Source: Incurvaria masculella
Lineage: Eukaryota > Arthropoda > Insecta > Lepidoptera > Incurvariidae
Length of the DNA stretch: 64,000 nt
Direction: 5' to 3'
Assembly: GCA_946894095.1 (NCBI GenBank)
Contig: OX335653.1
Span: 4,159,001-4,223,000 of the forward strand
Position numbers and translations under genes: made by a program. Below the pieces are notes generated by a model. It saw only the letters and a program-made list of their open reading frames with translations. It was not told the DNA's origin and did no database searches. Shown in pieces: positions 43,229 through 53,639 of the stretch. Each line of letters begins with the position of its first letter. Position 1 is the first letter of the stretch.

Positions 43229-43938
43229 TTACATTTTGATGTATTGTCCACTGGCCGTAACATGGAATTTGGGTGGGTCATGGTCGTGGCTACCCTTGGC
43301 TTCGATGACCTGTTCATCTTCATTGGTGATCAAGTAACTTAAGGCGCTAGGACTAGCCAACTACTCGCGCCATACAAATGCACTTTTTAACAAATGTAAT
43401 AATATGTGGTGAAACGCTTCAGCAAATCCAAATAGAACTCCAGACTGATAATGGATTGTTAATATTTTTTAATCCATCATTTATTTAAATAATAATAAAA
43501 ATAAAAAAAGTTGATTTTTCTCATTAGAAATCTAAAAGTCATTCGATTTCTAGATATAAGCAAAAACAGCATATATGCATAAACAAAAAATTCCATTTGC
43601 TTTTAGATTTCTACATTTAGTTTTGTTCGGAAGTGGACACCGTTTCCGCAATGTATTTTGTATAGAAAAAGGAAACATACATTAACGAAAATCATTCGAT
43701 TCCTAGACAACGAATCATATATTGTAAGGATGACACTTATAATCGTCAGACTTAGTTAGTTTACTTGGGGTGCCTCGTCTAACTTTGCGATTTGGCTAGT
43801 ACCAGGCCCTTAAGCATATTTTATTCACGGAGCATCGCCACTTCCACCCACGCTTCTGCCTAGCCTTCTTCGAATAGGTGAAATTGCGGTACAAAATAAG
43901 TTTGTTACCTCTATGGGAAGTAACGAAGTGCACCGGTT
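43229..43938 (-). pseudogene. mod(mdg4): FLYWCH exon E22, split by a TTAA MITE
   Basis: The 5' part (43938-43810) encodes EPVHFVTSHRGNKLILYRN, GWKWRCSVNKIC up to the Leu-Ser codons; the 3' part (43342-43229) encodes the rest with HDHDP and YIKM then TAA. In between is a 467-bp element with a TTAA duplication. With the element and one TTAA removed, the frame is open and all ligands are present, so the insertion is the only lesion. Compare E21, uninterrupted at the same TTAA. Confidence 0.85.
43343..43809. mobile_element. TTAA-flanked MITE (piggyBac-like), copy 1
   Basis: Ends GGCGCTAGGACTAGCCAA and (inverted) GGGCCTGGTACTAGCCAA; TTAA at 43339-43342 and 43810-43813. The interior is non-coding. 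A second copy at 62389-62859 is over 90% alike by eye and also flanked by TTAA. Fits a non-autonomous piggyBac-type element. Confidence 0.8.
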
Positions 43939-44039
43939 CTGAAAGTAACGTTAATTTTTAAGCTATTGCATAGCTTCTATCGAGGGCCTTCAGCGCGGGG
44001 ACCGAATTATTAAAATGTAGCATACAATCGCGGGTTAGT

Positions 44040-44316
44040 ATAGTAAAATCGAGCTGAGATACCCGGAACTACTCGGTTAGTATCGTTTTGAACATTCACC
44101 GCAAAGCCGGATGAACGGTGGTCAGAAAACTTCGTGGGTATGCGCACACCCACTGACAAAAGATTCATCGCAATCAGATACATAGTATAGGAGCACATAC
44201 AGGGAAAATAAAGTTATAAAAAAAAACTGACGACATTGTACTTTAAGTACTAACATTTTATTGCACATTTGACTTTACCGTCACGAGAGTTAAAGTTTAC
44301 AATAAAACTGAAGGCT
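44040..44316. repeat. Helitron-like end fragment, second copy
   Basis: GAGCTGAGATACCCGGAACTACTCGG...GAACATTCACCGCAAAGCCGG matches 42720-42790. The preceding TTAAGCTATTGCATAGCTTCTATCGAGGGCC (43960) recurs inverted at 46225-46262. Confidence 0.4.
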
Positions 44317-44700
44317 TTTTTTTTTATGTGACTGGACATGGATGGCTAATACCAGAAGTTCTGTCATGGTATTAGCCCAACACACCACATGGGAACTAGG
44401 TGCCATGCCAGGACCTTCCTTATATTGCACGGCTACATTGAACTGGATGGAAAACACGGACAATTTTCATTGCCGCTTCGACCATCGTTCATCCAATGCG
44501 ATGGTACCAACCCGGGCGGGATAAACCCTACCACCTAGTAAGTGAGGAAGGGGACCTACAGCTTAACGTGGAATCCGAACCACGGCCAGCCTCTCTCAAC
44601 GGTCGAATGGTCACCCATCCAAGACCAGACCGGACCCAGCGTTGCTTAACTTCGGAGAGCGATCGCCGAAGTGTCGCGCCACTGGGCCACTGAGGCTGAC
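44317..44700 (-). repeat. SINE with well-preserved 5S rRNA head
   Basis: The minus strand starts GTCAGCCTCAGTGGCCCAGTGGCGCGAC, then CTCCGAAGTTAAGCAACGC, GGGTCCGGTCTGGTCTTGG and ATGGGTGACC, i.e. the middle and 3' part of 5S rRNA with its internal promoter. The shared body and CCATGTCCAGTCACAT with a run of A follow. It is the best-preserved 5S-derived head in the window (44601-44672). It is not a 5S gene: the first third and the 3' end of 5S are missing. Confidence 0.75.
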
Positions 44701-44869
44701 AATAGGCTATTAATAGGTCCAGAAACCATACAGCATAGCTTGAAAATATGGCGAACTAATGTTACTTTCAATCTAGGCCGCCTTAGGGCAAAACCCTTGC
44801 ATACAATCAAATATTTGGGAACAAAAAAGACGTGTGGCACTCGGGGACTGCCGCGGTAAAGCTATTGCA

Positions 44870-45320
44870 TACCATTTTGTATCAACTTATGCAATTATAA
44901 TTATTTATTTATTTTATTTATGCAGTATTTCTTTTTCTTTGATATTAATTCAAGTTACACTTTTTGAGCGTGGTGACCGATAAGAAAACTATTTTTTTTC
45001 TTTTATTAAATAAATAAAAAGTTAATATTGTTTGAAATTTTTTATATTATTTTACATTACATTACATTTTTATATATTTTATGTGGGTTTTATTATCTAA
45101 CAGTAGCTGTTGGTTATTCAGGAATATTTATCATTGAAACTATAGGTTTGTGATAACTGAAATAAGAAACATAAGTTTGCGACTTAATATCCTCTAAATA
45201 CCTAGAAAATACCGCGTCAATGGTGGTCCCAAATTTTGTTGTGGACTCTTGTGGATCATTATTCATTTTCAAATTCAATGTTTTTGATAGAAAAGTTGTC
45301 AACCGCTCTGATTTTATATC
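44870..45320. other. AT-rich spacer
   Basis: Nothing recognised; ends in a (TA)n run at about 45319-45342. Confidence 0.35.
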
Positions 45321-45463
45321 TATATATATATATATATATACATATTGAGAATCTAAATTGAGAATTTAAACTATACGCGTGTGTGTGTTTGTGTGTATAA
45401 AAGAGGGCTACTTTTAATATCGCTCATTTTAATATAAAAAATTAGATTATCTTTATAGCAGTA

Positions 45464-46262
45464 CTAGCTGCGGTACCCGGCTCCGCTCGGGTTATTGTCG
45501 GCTAAATTATTTCATGGATAAAAAGTAGCCCATATGGCTGATCCAAAATAGGGTCAAACTGGTCCATGACAATGTATCCATCTACCGAATTTAATCAAGA
45601 TCGTTCGAGATGAAATAGCATGATTTAATGAGAAACATCCAATAATTCCCATTTAGAGTTTCGTTGACATTTGGTGGCTATTTAAAAAAAAAAAGCATTT
45701 GCCGCCAGAACCTTTCTGCACTTGCACTGCAACATTGTTTACCTAGTAAGTAAGTAACGTGTAATGTAGGTAAGTTTTGCGTGGACTTCAACCCACAGCT
45801 AGCCTAAACATCGAAAACAGTAACCCATCTCGAACCTGACTGCTCCCAGAGATCCTATACATTGATAAAATACGCACATAAATCGGGTTAGTGGTTCGCA
45901 AGTTATAAGAATTGAACACTCTCTACTCACCCTTCAGGTAATGAAGCGTTATATTATGTAGCCTTTAAGTTTTGAGTAGAATCAGGCTAGACGCAGATAC
46001 AATCCGCATCTAAATCGAGTAATTGGTTCTCAAGGATTTTACCAAGTAGTCCTAAAGTTGCGGGAAATACCAAGCCGTACCCGCCCCCGCCGCCGCTCCC
46101 GCCACCGCCCCCGGCCCCGCTCCCCCTGGTGTGAAGTAGCGCTACCGGCACACACCTCCGTGCCCGTCGGAGTGGGGAGCGTGAGGTTTTTTTTCGTTAC
46201 GGAATTTCTGGATTCGGTCCCCGCGCTCAAGGCCCTCGATAGAAGCTATGCAATAGCTTAAA
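45464..46262 (-). mobile_element. Helitron-like element, inverted copy
   Basis: The minus-strand 3' end reads CCGAGCGGAGCCGGGTACCGCAGCTAG followed by T. Going in, it matches the interior of the Helitron at 15694-17306 (for example ATCTCGAACCTGACTGCTCCCAGAG and AATCGAGTAATTGGTTCTCAAGG), about 700-800 bp. A C-rich segment with CCGCCCCCGCC repeats lies near 46075-46125. Left boundary (5' TC end) not found. Confidence 0.5.
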
Positions 46263-46471
46263 AACCATGTCTTGTGTCCGCCGGTTTGACCCATTACTCT
46301 TATTATATCATTGTGTTTGTCATCTTTATATTTAGTATTTTATCACGTTAACATCCGTTAAAAAATTAAAAATCGAAAAACACCGTCGGTACAATCATTC
46401 AATGACATTTTTTTTATTATGTAAATATTTAACGCTATGCATGTGATTTAAAAACACATTTACATAAATGA

Positions 46472-46710
46472 TTAAATTTTGACGTATTGTCCACTGGCCG
46501 TGACGTGGAATTTGGGTGGGTCGTGGTCGTGGCTACTCCTCGCTTCGATGACCTGGTTGTCTTCATTGGTGAACAGGTAACTCAAGCAATGTGCATTGAC
46601 GGAGCATCGCCACCTCCAGCCTCGCTTCTGTTTAGTCTGCTTCGAATAGGTGAAATTGCGGTACAGAATAAGCTTGTTACCTCTATGGGAAGTAACGAAG
46701 TGCACTGGTT
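46472..46710 (-). CDS. mod(mdg4): FLYWCH terminal exon E23
   Basis: EPVHFVTSHRGNKLILYRN after TATTTTCAG; GWRWRCSVNAHC and HDHDP; ends YVKI; 79 residues. Closest to E22, so E22's intact sister may cover its function if they are redundant. All ligands present. Confidence 0.83.
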
Positions 46711-46973
46711 CTGAAAATACCGTAAATATGTTAGTTTATCAAAATATCGTTAACAACTAGCTGAGATTCCCGGCTCCGCTCGGGCCGATTTCGTATTCGA
46801 CGTTTGAGCCTGGTAAAATGTGGTCACACCTTCGCGGGCGTATTATTAAAATCAAAATATCTGAATCTCGACAGCCGCGTACCGAGATCAACTATAACTA
46901 ACCTTCGATACAATGTGATGTTTGAATAAAACAGAGGAATCGGTCCAGCCGTTTTCGAGTTTGCATTAATTTT

Positions 46974-47190
46974 TTAGGGTTCCGTACCGAAAGGGTACCA
47001 AATGGAACCCTATTACTTAGCCTCCGCTATCTATCCGTCCGTCCGTCCACCCGTTCGTCCATCCGTCCATCTGTCACAGGGTTGTATCTCATGAACCGTA
47101 ATAGGTAGACAGCTGAAAAGTTCAAACGTGATTTCTTTGTGTCAAATATTGTATAATGGTGCGGTACCCTTCGTGAGCGGTTTTTATTAT
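46974..47190 (-). repeat. lepidopteran TACGGAACCCT repeat, inverted
   Basis: TTAGGGTTCCGTACCGAAAGGG, CCTATTACTTAGCCTCCGCT, a GTCC-type microsatellite (47035-47072), TGTATCTCATGAACCGTAATAGG. Inverted relative to 38991-39340 and truncated at its other end. Confidence 0.6.
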
Positions 47191-47351
47191 ATATCCGAGT
47201 AGTTACGGGTTTACTACTCGGCTGAACCAAGCACACGTCTTGACACAAACTAGCACGTGTGTTATATCTGTGAATGCGAATGTAGGCGGTCATATTTCTT
47301 CTTCAATAATATATTGTGATGAATGAAATGAAAATGCATTGGAATTTATTT

Positions 47352-48010
47352 TTAACCGACTTCAAAAAAGGAGGAGGTTATCAATTCGTCTGTATGTTTT
47401 TTTTTTTTTGTTTTTTTTTTTTTTTATGTTTGTTACCTCATAACTTTTGCCTGGGTGAACCGATTTTGATAATTATTTTTTTAAATGATAGCTAGTGCTT
47501 CCCAAGTGGTCCCATTTTAATTTGGTAAGTTCTGACAATGATATCCATGAGAAAATCATAAAAGTCTTAAATTTGTATTAAAATTGCGCGACAAATGGAC
47601 GAATAACTCAATATAACGCCAACCGATTTCGATGATCCTTTTTTTATTGGAAAGGACGTGTACAAATTAGTAAGTGTACTTCAGATTCACTAAAAATAAA
47701 CAAATAAAATAAAATAAAATAAAAATAAACAAAAAAATAACCGACTTCAAGGAAAAAGCACTAAAAAGTAAAAAATAATTTTCATTTTTGTAGTTACGAT
47801 TTCTGTTATTTTTTGAGTCGGTGTCAGCCAAGGTTAGGTTAGGTTAGGTTAGGTGAGGTTAGGTTAGGTTAGGTTAGGTTAGGTTAGGTTCTCTTGATTG
47901 GCGCAGCGCGTTCCCGGCTGACGCCGACTCAAAAAATAACAGAAATCGTAACTACAAAAATGAAAATTATTTTTTACTTTTTAGTGCTTTTTCCTTGAAT
48001 TCGGTTATTT
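47352..48010. repeat. foldback element with TTAGG loop, copy 2
   Basis: Same structure as 26158-26772. The loop holds a longer run of about ten GTTAG units (47832-47889, one unit GTGAG). The arms AGTTACGATTTCTGTTATTTT and their inverted partner are nearly perfect. Ends ACCGACTTCAAAAAAGG and CTTGAATTCGGTT. Confidence 0.7.
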
Positions 48011-48019
48011 TTTTTTGGT

Positions 48020-48770
48020 AATTTTTTTTTTATATTAATTAAAAATAAAAAAGCGATGTAGTTAAACCTAAATTTAAACCTTAAAATGTGCAAGGTATTC
48101 TATTAACAATATAAGAGCCTAGTAAATAAAACATTTTAACACATCAAAACAAATGTAGGGATCACAATAAAATATGTGAAAATAAAACTAGTAGGTAAAT
48201 ACGTTTGAGGCAGCCCTGATAGTGTTAGTTCAAACGTGCGAATAACTAGTGCACATCGCGTAGCTCATCTTGAGTTAGTTTGATCTTGTACTCACAAATA
48301 ATATAATTTGATAGCCATTTGTTGACTTAAAATGGTGAGCTTCCAAAAACAGTAACGTCACTGACTGACAGACAAACTTAAGGTGGTCCATCTCGCACAA
48401 CTCCCCATACAAACGGGGAAAGAAGATCATGCCCATATTTCTTGCCAGAGTTCCAGAATTTTGCTCAAAATAGCTTTATTTGATCGAACTAGATGTCTGA
48501 TGACCATTGGCATTGTACAGTTGTGTTTGGTTTCTATATTATAAGGTCTGAAATTTCGAATTGTTCGCGTGTTTTATACAATAACTTCGTAGGTGGATTA
48601 CTCACCGATAAAATCTATACATCTTAAAAAGATTAGTCATCGGACATAGCTTGTTTCATGTAAATTTATAATCAATTTAGTTTTTCTTAGATTTTTGACT
48701 ACAGCGGTCGTGGTTAACTTTTAGCTAGAAGTCGTTTTGTGATTAAAATGTTCGTAAATCTTACCTAATC
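48020..48770. other. spacer, nothing clearly recognised
   Basis: A line near 48368 (TTAAGGTGGTCCATCTCGC...CCCCATACAAACGGGG) resembles the arm of the foldback at 3517-3918 over its CCCCATACAAAC segment but no partner arm was found. Confidence 0.3.
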
Positions 48771-48774
48771 TAAC

Positions 48775-48925
48775 ACTATGCACATTGTCTACTTTGTGGA
48801 CATGTCGCATCCGCCTCATCACGGGGCCTGTCTTTTTCTTTGCAACATGGAAGGTCCAAGAGCGCAACAGCACTGTTTTGTACCTTGCCCGCGAATGAGT
48901 TAGTACCGCCGAGAAGGGCCACCTT
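48775..48925 (-). repeat. dispersed repeat, copy of 2205-2350
   Basis: Inverted copy: ATTGTCTACTTTGTGGAC, TCACGGGGCCTGTCTTTTTCTTTGC, and GTACCTTGCCCGCGAATGAGTTAGTACCGCC. No tRNA-like head seen next to this copy. Confidence 0.5.
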
Positions 48926-49039
48926 AAAGTGCTTGACCACTAGAGATGAGTAATTTGGAGGACACATTTCTTGTATAGAGGGGGCGCATGAAGAGTATTT
49001 TTTTATTTAAATCATAATGGGGTAAACGTGGATTTATAA

Positions 49040-49185
49040 GGAAGAGTTTGTATGCGTTCCTAAACTTTTCATACGTGAATGTACGCACGCCCACTAAGGT
49101 TTGAAAACATTTCACAGGGCTCGGCTCGGATGAATGTCCAAAACGAGATTGACCCGGGCGGAGCCGGTATCCTCCGTTAGTCACC
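49040..49185 (+). mobile_element. Helitron 3'-end-like fragment
   Basis: TACGCACGCCCACTAAGGTTTG...GACCCGGGCGGAGCCGGTATCCTCCGTTAG, the GGAGCCGG...TTAG type of ending followed by T. Boundary at the left not defined. Confidence 0.35.
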
Positions 49186-49307
49186 TATTAAAGGAATTGC
49201 AACACGGGCGAATTAACGTGACATCTGGCTTGAGAATCGATCCAACTTACGCTGCCCCTCGCAGAGTCCCGCTGTCGACCACCAGTAAATGAGTTTCTGA
49301 ATTTCCG

Positions 49308-49652
49308 TTGTCAGCCTCGGTAGCCCAGTGACGCGACGCCTTGCGATTCAATAAGCTGGGTGAAGCACCTCTGAGCGCGGTTTTGGACTGGATGGGTGAC
49401 CATTTTCAACCGTTGAAGCTGGCTGTGGTCCGGACCTTCCTTACTTACCAGGTGGTAGGGTTAATCCCGGACGGGTTGGTACCATCGCGTTGAATGAACG
49501 ATGGTCGGACTGGCAATGAAAATTGTCCGTGTTTTCCATCCAGTTCAATGTAGCCGAGTAATATAGGGAAGGTCCTGGCATGGCACCTAGTTCTCAAGTG
49601 GTGTGATATGCTAATATCTGACGGTCAGTTCGGTATTAACCAACCATGTCCA
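49308..49652 (+). repeat. SINE with 5S-rRNA-derived head
   Basis: TTGTCAGCCTCGGTAGCCCAGTG, CTGAGCGCGGTTTTGGACTGG and ATGGGTGACC, then the shared body and AACCATGTCCAGTTTTATAAAAC. Full-length copy in plus orientation. Confidence 0.7.
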
Positions 49653-49885
49653 GTTTTATAAAACAAATATCTTGCTTCCAAGCTTTCCGAAGTTCTTTTG
49701 TTAAAACTCATCTGACCCAAGTGTCATGTTAATTCGCCCGTGTTGTATTGTTTCGAATTTCATAAAACTTCAACAAATCAACAGATTTAATGCATGTACA
49801 AATGTACTATATTTATTTCATTTTATATTTATGGAAATTTAACAGCTAAACAAATCATTATAACAAATCAATCTTCATACCATGA

Positions 49886-50136
49886 CTACTGAATTCTTAT
49901 GTAATGTCCGTTTGATGTTACATGATATTTAGCATGTGCGTGGTTATGTTCACCATGTACTTGGGTGACGATGAAATTTTCGTCGGTATATACGTGGGCC
50001 CGACATTCCTTGCTATTGTGGGTGGAGCAGACCCACCTTATACCGTGCTTAGATTTATTTTGACTTTTCGAGTAAGTAAAATGTTCGTAAAGTATAAGAT
50101 TCTTGCCCCTCTGTGATGTGACGATGCGAGTGTTTC
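49886..50136 (-). CDS. mod(mdg4): FLYWCH terminal exon E24
   Basis: GNTRIVTSQRGKNLILYEHFTYSK after TTTCAG; the first Cys block is longer than usual (GIRWVCSTHNSKEC), and the histidines are HNHAH; ends YIRIQ; 83 residues. It pairs with E25, which shares the NSK/TSK-C spacing and AKYH/SKYH ending. All ligands present. Confidence 0.82.
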
Positions 50137-50199
50137 CTGAAAGAACATAAAACAAAGTTAACAACAAGGTTAATAACATGTACGTTTCCACTTAATGAC

Positions 50200-50820
50200 A
50201 ACGCCCATATTTATGAGCATAATAAAATATTATATAATTTTAATACCAATAACGGAAACATCCTTTCAATTAATCTGAAATTCAATAATACTTACATATT
50301 GGTAACGTATTAACATGTGTATGACATGTTCGGTGACAGCGTTGTTTTAATAAACAGAAAATAAAAATTACTAGAATTACATCTCAAATCAATCTTATAT
50401 TCTTACATGTTAGAACTCAAATGTCACAAGTTATAATATTATAAGACATAAATATTATTCTTAAGAAACAATACACACTGCCATTTTCACCACCTATAGA
50501 TTAAGGTCGGATCAGTAGAACGAATAAAAAAATTCTAAAATGTGTTTATAGGCAAAATCCCCTCAATGTTTTCATTATGTTACAGTTATACACTTAACTG
50601 AATGGCTACCTAGAATAAGGGTATTTTGCCTAATGAAAAAAAGTAATGTAAAAAGTAATGTTATTGTACCAATAAATTATCTACTACAGTAGTATTTGCC
50701 AATTTTTTTGGCTGTTATTTGATTAATTATAAAGATTCCAGAGTCTGAAATTATGCTTGACAGACAAATTATGCTTGTTTATTTCATTAATATTTAGCTG
50801 ATTTATATTAAATCTCAAGA
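50200..50820. other. AT-rich spacer
   Basis: No exon, RNA gene or repeat ends seen. Confidence 0.35.
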
Positions 50821-50829
50821 TCCTATATC

Positions 50830-51430
50830 CATAGGCCTGGTTAACGATGGAATGTCGAGTTAATTACCCCAAAGTAGTCTGGGGTCCTCAAACATGGTGT
50901 GAAGAAGCATCTTGGTGCCAGCAGTGTTTCCGCCGACCCAGTATTGGTATTAGCCCATGAGAATCGTCTGGCACCTCTTATGGCCTGGTGTATGCCATAT
51001 GCCGCGCTTAATATAAAAAATGAGACCGCGCCTGGCACAGATCCTGTAATTCCACTTCGAGCTACGATTTAGGAAACCTCCATACGATTCTCTTGGTTGC
51101 GAATAGAAGGTACTAACAATCTCCTCATGACCGACGACAGCGGGAGGTGTATTCGGAAAGTGAACACACTTTAGATGCAGGATCTTCAGCTCAGTCTTAG
51201 ACCAACGCAATATATCTGACCCAATAATTACGGGTACTGTTAAACCATTGAAAGCTCTGATTGTATTGGCCCCTTTCAAGTGGTTTTTAATAAAAGACTT
51301 GACAATTGGGGTCGTCAAGGCATAGCGTTGGTTAATTCCGACATATTTGTAGGTACTTCCTGGAAAGAGGGTCAGAGTAGCTTTCTCATCCATAAACAAG
51401 GTCAAGCGAGCTCTGAATAACAACTCTGCA
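50830..51430 (-). pseudogene. possible retroelement protease-like fragment
   Basis: A 157-residue frame (51423-50950) with the block ARLTLFMDEKATLTLF, which looks like the LVDTGATxTLV active-site region of retroelement aspartic proteases with DTG altered to DEK, and downstream VPVIIGSDILRW, like the flap/second psi-loop region before ILGxDFL. A further piece (WVGGNTAGTKMLL) lies in another frame after a stop. If correct it is an inactivated LTR-retroelement remnant. No reverse transcriptase, LTR or integrase was seen, so the assignment is weak. Confidence 0.3.
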
Positions 51431-51593
51431 CATAATGACGCTTAACATGTCGGCGAAATCCGATACGACGCTCCGGTTCGATACGAAAACCCTAAGTGGT
51501 TATCACCATTACATCTATTTCAATAATTACAAATAATATTTATAATTAGGGCAGACATCGAACAACAAAAAATCAGTCTTAATGCCATTAAGG

Positions 51594-51853
51594 CTAGATT
51601 CTTATGAACATTCCATTAGTCGTGATGTGGTATTTACTGTATGCGTGGTTATGTTCATCTATTACATGGGTGACAACGAATTTATCGTCGGTATAGACGC
51701 GAGCCCGACATGCCTTACTCGTGTGGGTGGAGCAGTTCCACCTTATACCATTTTTGTGTCTATTCGTTTTGTGTGCAATACTTCGCGAGTAAGTATAATG
51801 TTTGTAAAGAATAAGATTCTTTCCCTTCTGTGAAGTGACGATTCGAGTTGTTT
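51594..51853 (-). CDS. mod(mdg4): FLYWCH terminal exon E25
   Basis: ETTRIVTSQKGKNLILYKH after TTTCAG; the linker RSIAHKTNRHKNG is longer than in any other exon; then IRWNCSTHTSKAC and HNHAY with the second histidine pair spacing kept (H-N-H); ends FIRI; 86 residues. Sister of E24. Confidence 0.82.
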
Positions 51854-51889
51854 CTGAAAGAACACAAAACATAGGTTAAGAACTGTTTA

Positions 51890-52510
51890 TTTTATTTGGA
51901 AAACTTACAGGACACAGGCACATGTAAATGTAATAAGTATACAAGAGTAAGGGATTGTGCCCCAAGTAAAAGATTGCATAGCATGGAAAAATTGACACTA
52001 ATAGGACGCCAAACGGTTTTTAACAGTAAAAACTTTTTTAATTTAGTTCTAAAACATGAACAACTGTCGTGAAATACATCGAATTTATCTTAGCAAATAG
52101 TCACACAATTATTATAAAAACTGCATATTCTTGCGACAGAATTTGTAGAAGAAATTTTAAATTTGTTGGTTCTGAAGAATTCTGGATTTCTTAATGAACT
52201 TATAACGTGAAAGATTACATATAGCTGCAGAGTTTACTCATCAATTTCCTATTATTATATTCATATTTTATCCATCCACTGGGATTTCTTTATGTGGGTA
52301 TTATTGAAATCCCACGTTCACGCCAACCACCCCAAAGACCCTAAAATACCTGAAGGCCTACAATTGAGATGAAACGGGCAATATACGCGTAACTATACTG
52401 GAAAGAGTATGGTAGACCGTATGTTGACAATGGGTTGAATTTTGAAAAAAGGAAGGCTGCCGAATTGTGTATTTACCTGTTTGTGCTAAGTGAAGAACCC
52501 TAAAGAATTT
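51890..52510. other. AT-rich spacer
   Basis: Nothing recognised. Confidence 0.35.
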
Positions 52511-52517
52511 AATTTGT

Positions 52518-52746
52518 AAAAAACCGGCCAAGTGCGAGTCGGACTCGCACACGATAGGCTCCGTACCATCATACAGGATCTAACAAAAAAAATCACGTTT
52601 TTTGTATGGGACCCCCCGTTAATTTTTAATATTTTTTTATTTTACCTATTTATTGTTATAGCGGCAAAATAAATACACACTCTATGGACAGCGGAGGCTT
52701 AGTAATAGGGTTCCGTTTTCACCCTTTGGGTACGGAACCCTAAAAA
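52518..52746 (+). repeat. lepidopteran TACGGAACCCT repeat, short copy
   Basis: AACCGGCCAAGTGCGAGTCGG...GGGTTCCGTTTTCACCC...GGTACGGAACCCT. The microsatellite core is deleted compared with 38991-39340. Confidence 0.65.
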
Positions 52747-52749
52747 CAA

Positions 52750-53396
52750 AAGATCTAGCGCATCATGCCAAACAAGATTATGGTGAGAAATACGATAGAA
52801 TATTCAATCAGCATAGCTTACGTTCTTAAGTTCTACTTCCAAATTGTTATCGTCGATAATATTAAATACTGAATATAGAAAAGTTAATACAAATATTTAT
52901 TTATTTATTTTATTTATTTATTTAATAGATCGACACACAGAATCATACACTTAACATTACTAGGATAACATAATAAAACAAGAATTATGTGTACATTCTA
53001 CGAGATGTCAATACAGCATGCGTAAATCATCATCAAACTAAACAATTCAAAAACCAAAAGCTGAAAACAGAATATTGTATTAAAACTAAAAGATTACAAA
53101 AAATCATATGGAACTATATCTAGGAATTACCTGGGATCTCAGATAGAGAGTTATTAATGATTTTTACAAAATCTTTCATATTTTTGATGTAATTGATAAA
53201 AGTTTATCACTAGTTAATACTAGTGAAAAAAAATGTAACATAATAATTTACAGAAACATAACATACTAAAATAGCGAACTTTCTTCACAATGATCCAATA
53301 TTTCTAATCACTTGCATAAATTCATAAAATTGACAACCACTGTATTCTATTAATTATACATTTGATGCGATCAAGTCAAACATCGGAACGTCAAAA
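52750..53396. other. spacer with (TTTA)n run
   Basis: A TTTA-rich run at 52893-52925 followed by TAGATCGACACACAGAATCAT looks like an inverted LINE 3' tail but no coding part follows. The part next to 53397 is the 3' flank of E26. Confidence 0.35.
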
Positions 53397-53632
53397 CTAG
53401 ATGTGTTCTGTAAACGATTGGACAGTTGGTATCCTAATTCTTTTATAGTGGACTTGTTTGTCTGGATGTGCCTTCCGACAGTGGCTACGCATGTCGTAGG
53501 GGCGGGAGTACGTACGGAAACATACCGGACATTTTGCTTTGCCCGCGTGAGAATCCTTGTGCAGTGAGAGAGACAATGGATGTTTGAACATTTTTGGGCA
53601 TAGTGGGCACGAAAACTCGGCTAAATCTGCTT
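53397..53632 (-). CDS. mod(mdg4): two-finger C2H2 terminal exon E26
   Basis: Starts after CATTTCAG with EADLAEF in the same phase as the FLYWCH exons (two bases completing the first codon), 78 residues, TAG-type stop after SFTEHI. It has two classical fingers: CPLC-x12-H-x3-H (first, residues about 9-29) and CPVC-x12-H-x4-H (second, about 35-56). No FLYWCH residues. Paired C2H2 exons are typical of the related BTB gene lola; here one lies among FLYWCH exons. It could be an alternative 3' end of the same gene or the last exon of another gene. Confidence 0.72.
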
Positions 53633-53639
53633 CTGAAAT

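Noticed and set aside
44601..44700. 5S rRNA gene
   Set aside because: Only the middle and part of the 3' side of 5S are present and a SINE body with an A tail follows; it is a 5S-derived SINE.
46039..46261. Pro/Arg-rich frames around the C-rich segment
   Set aside because: Arise from a CCGCCCCCGCC-type low-complexity tract inside a Helitron-like copy.
47832..47889. Chromosome end or telomere
   Set aside because: The TTAGG run is short and sits in the loop of a foldback element present twice; sequence continues on both sides.
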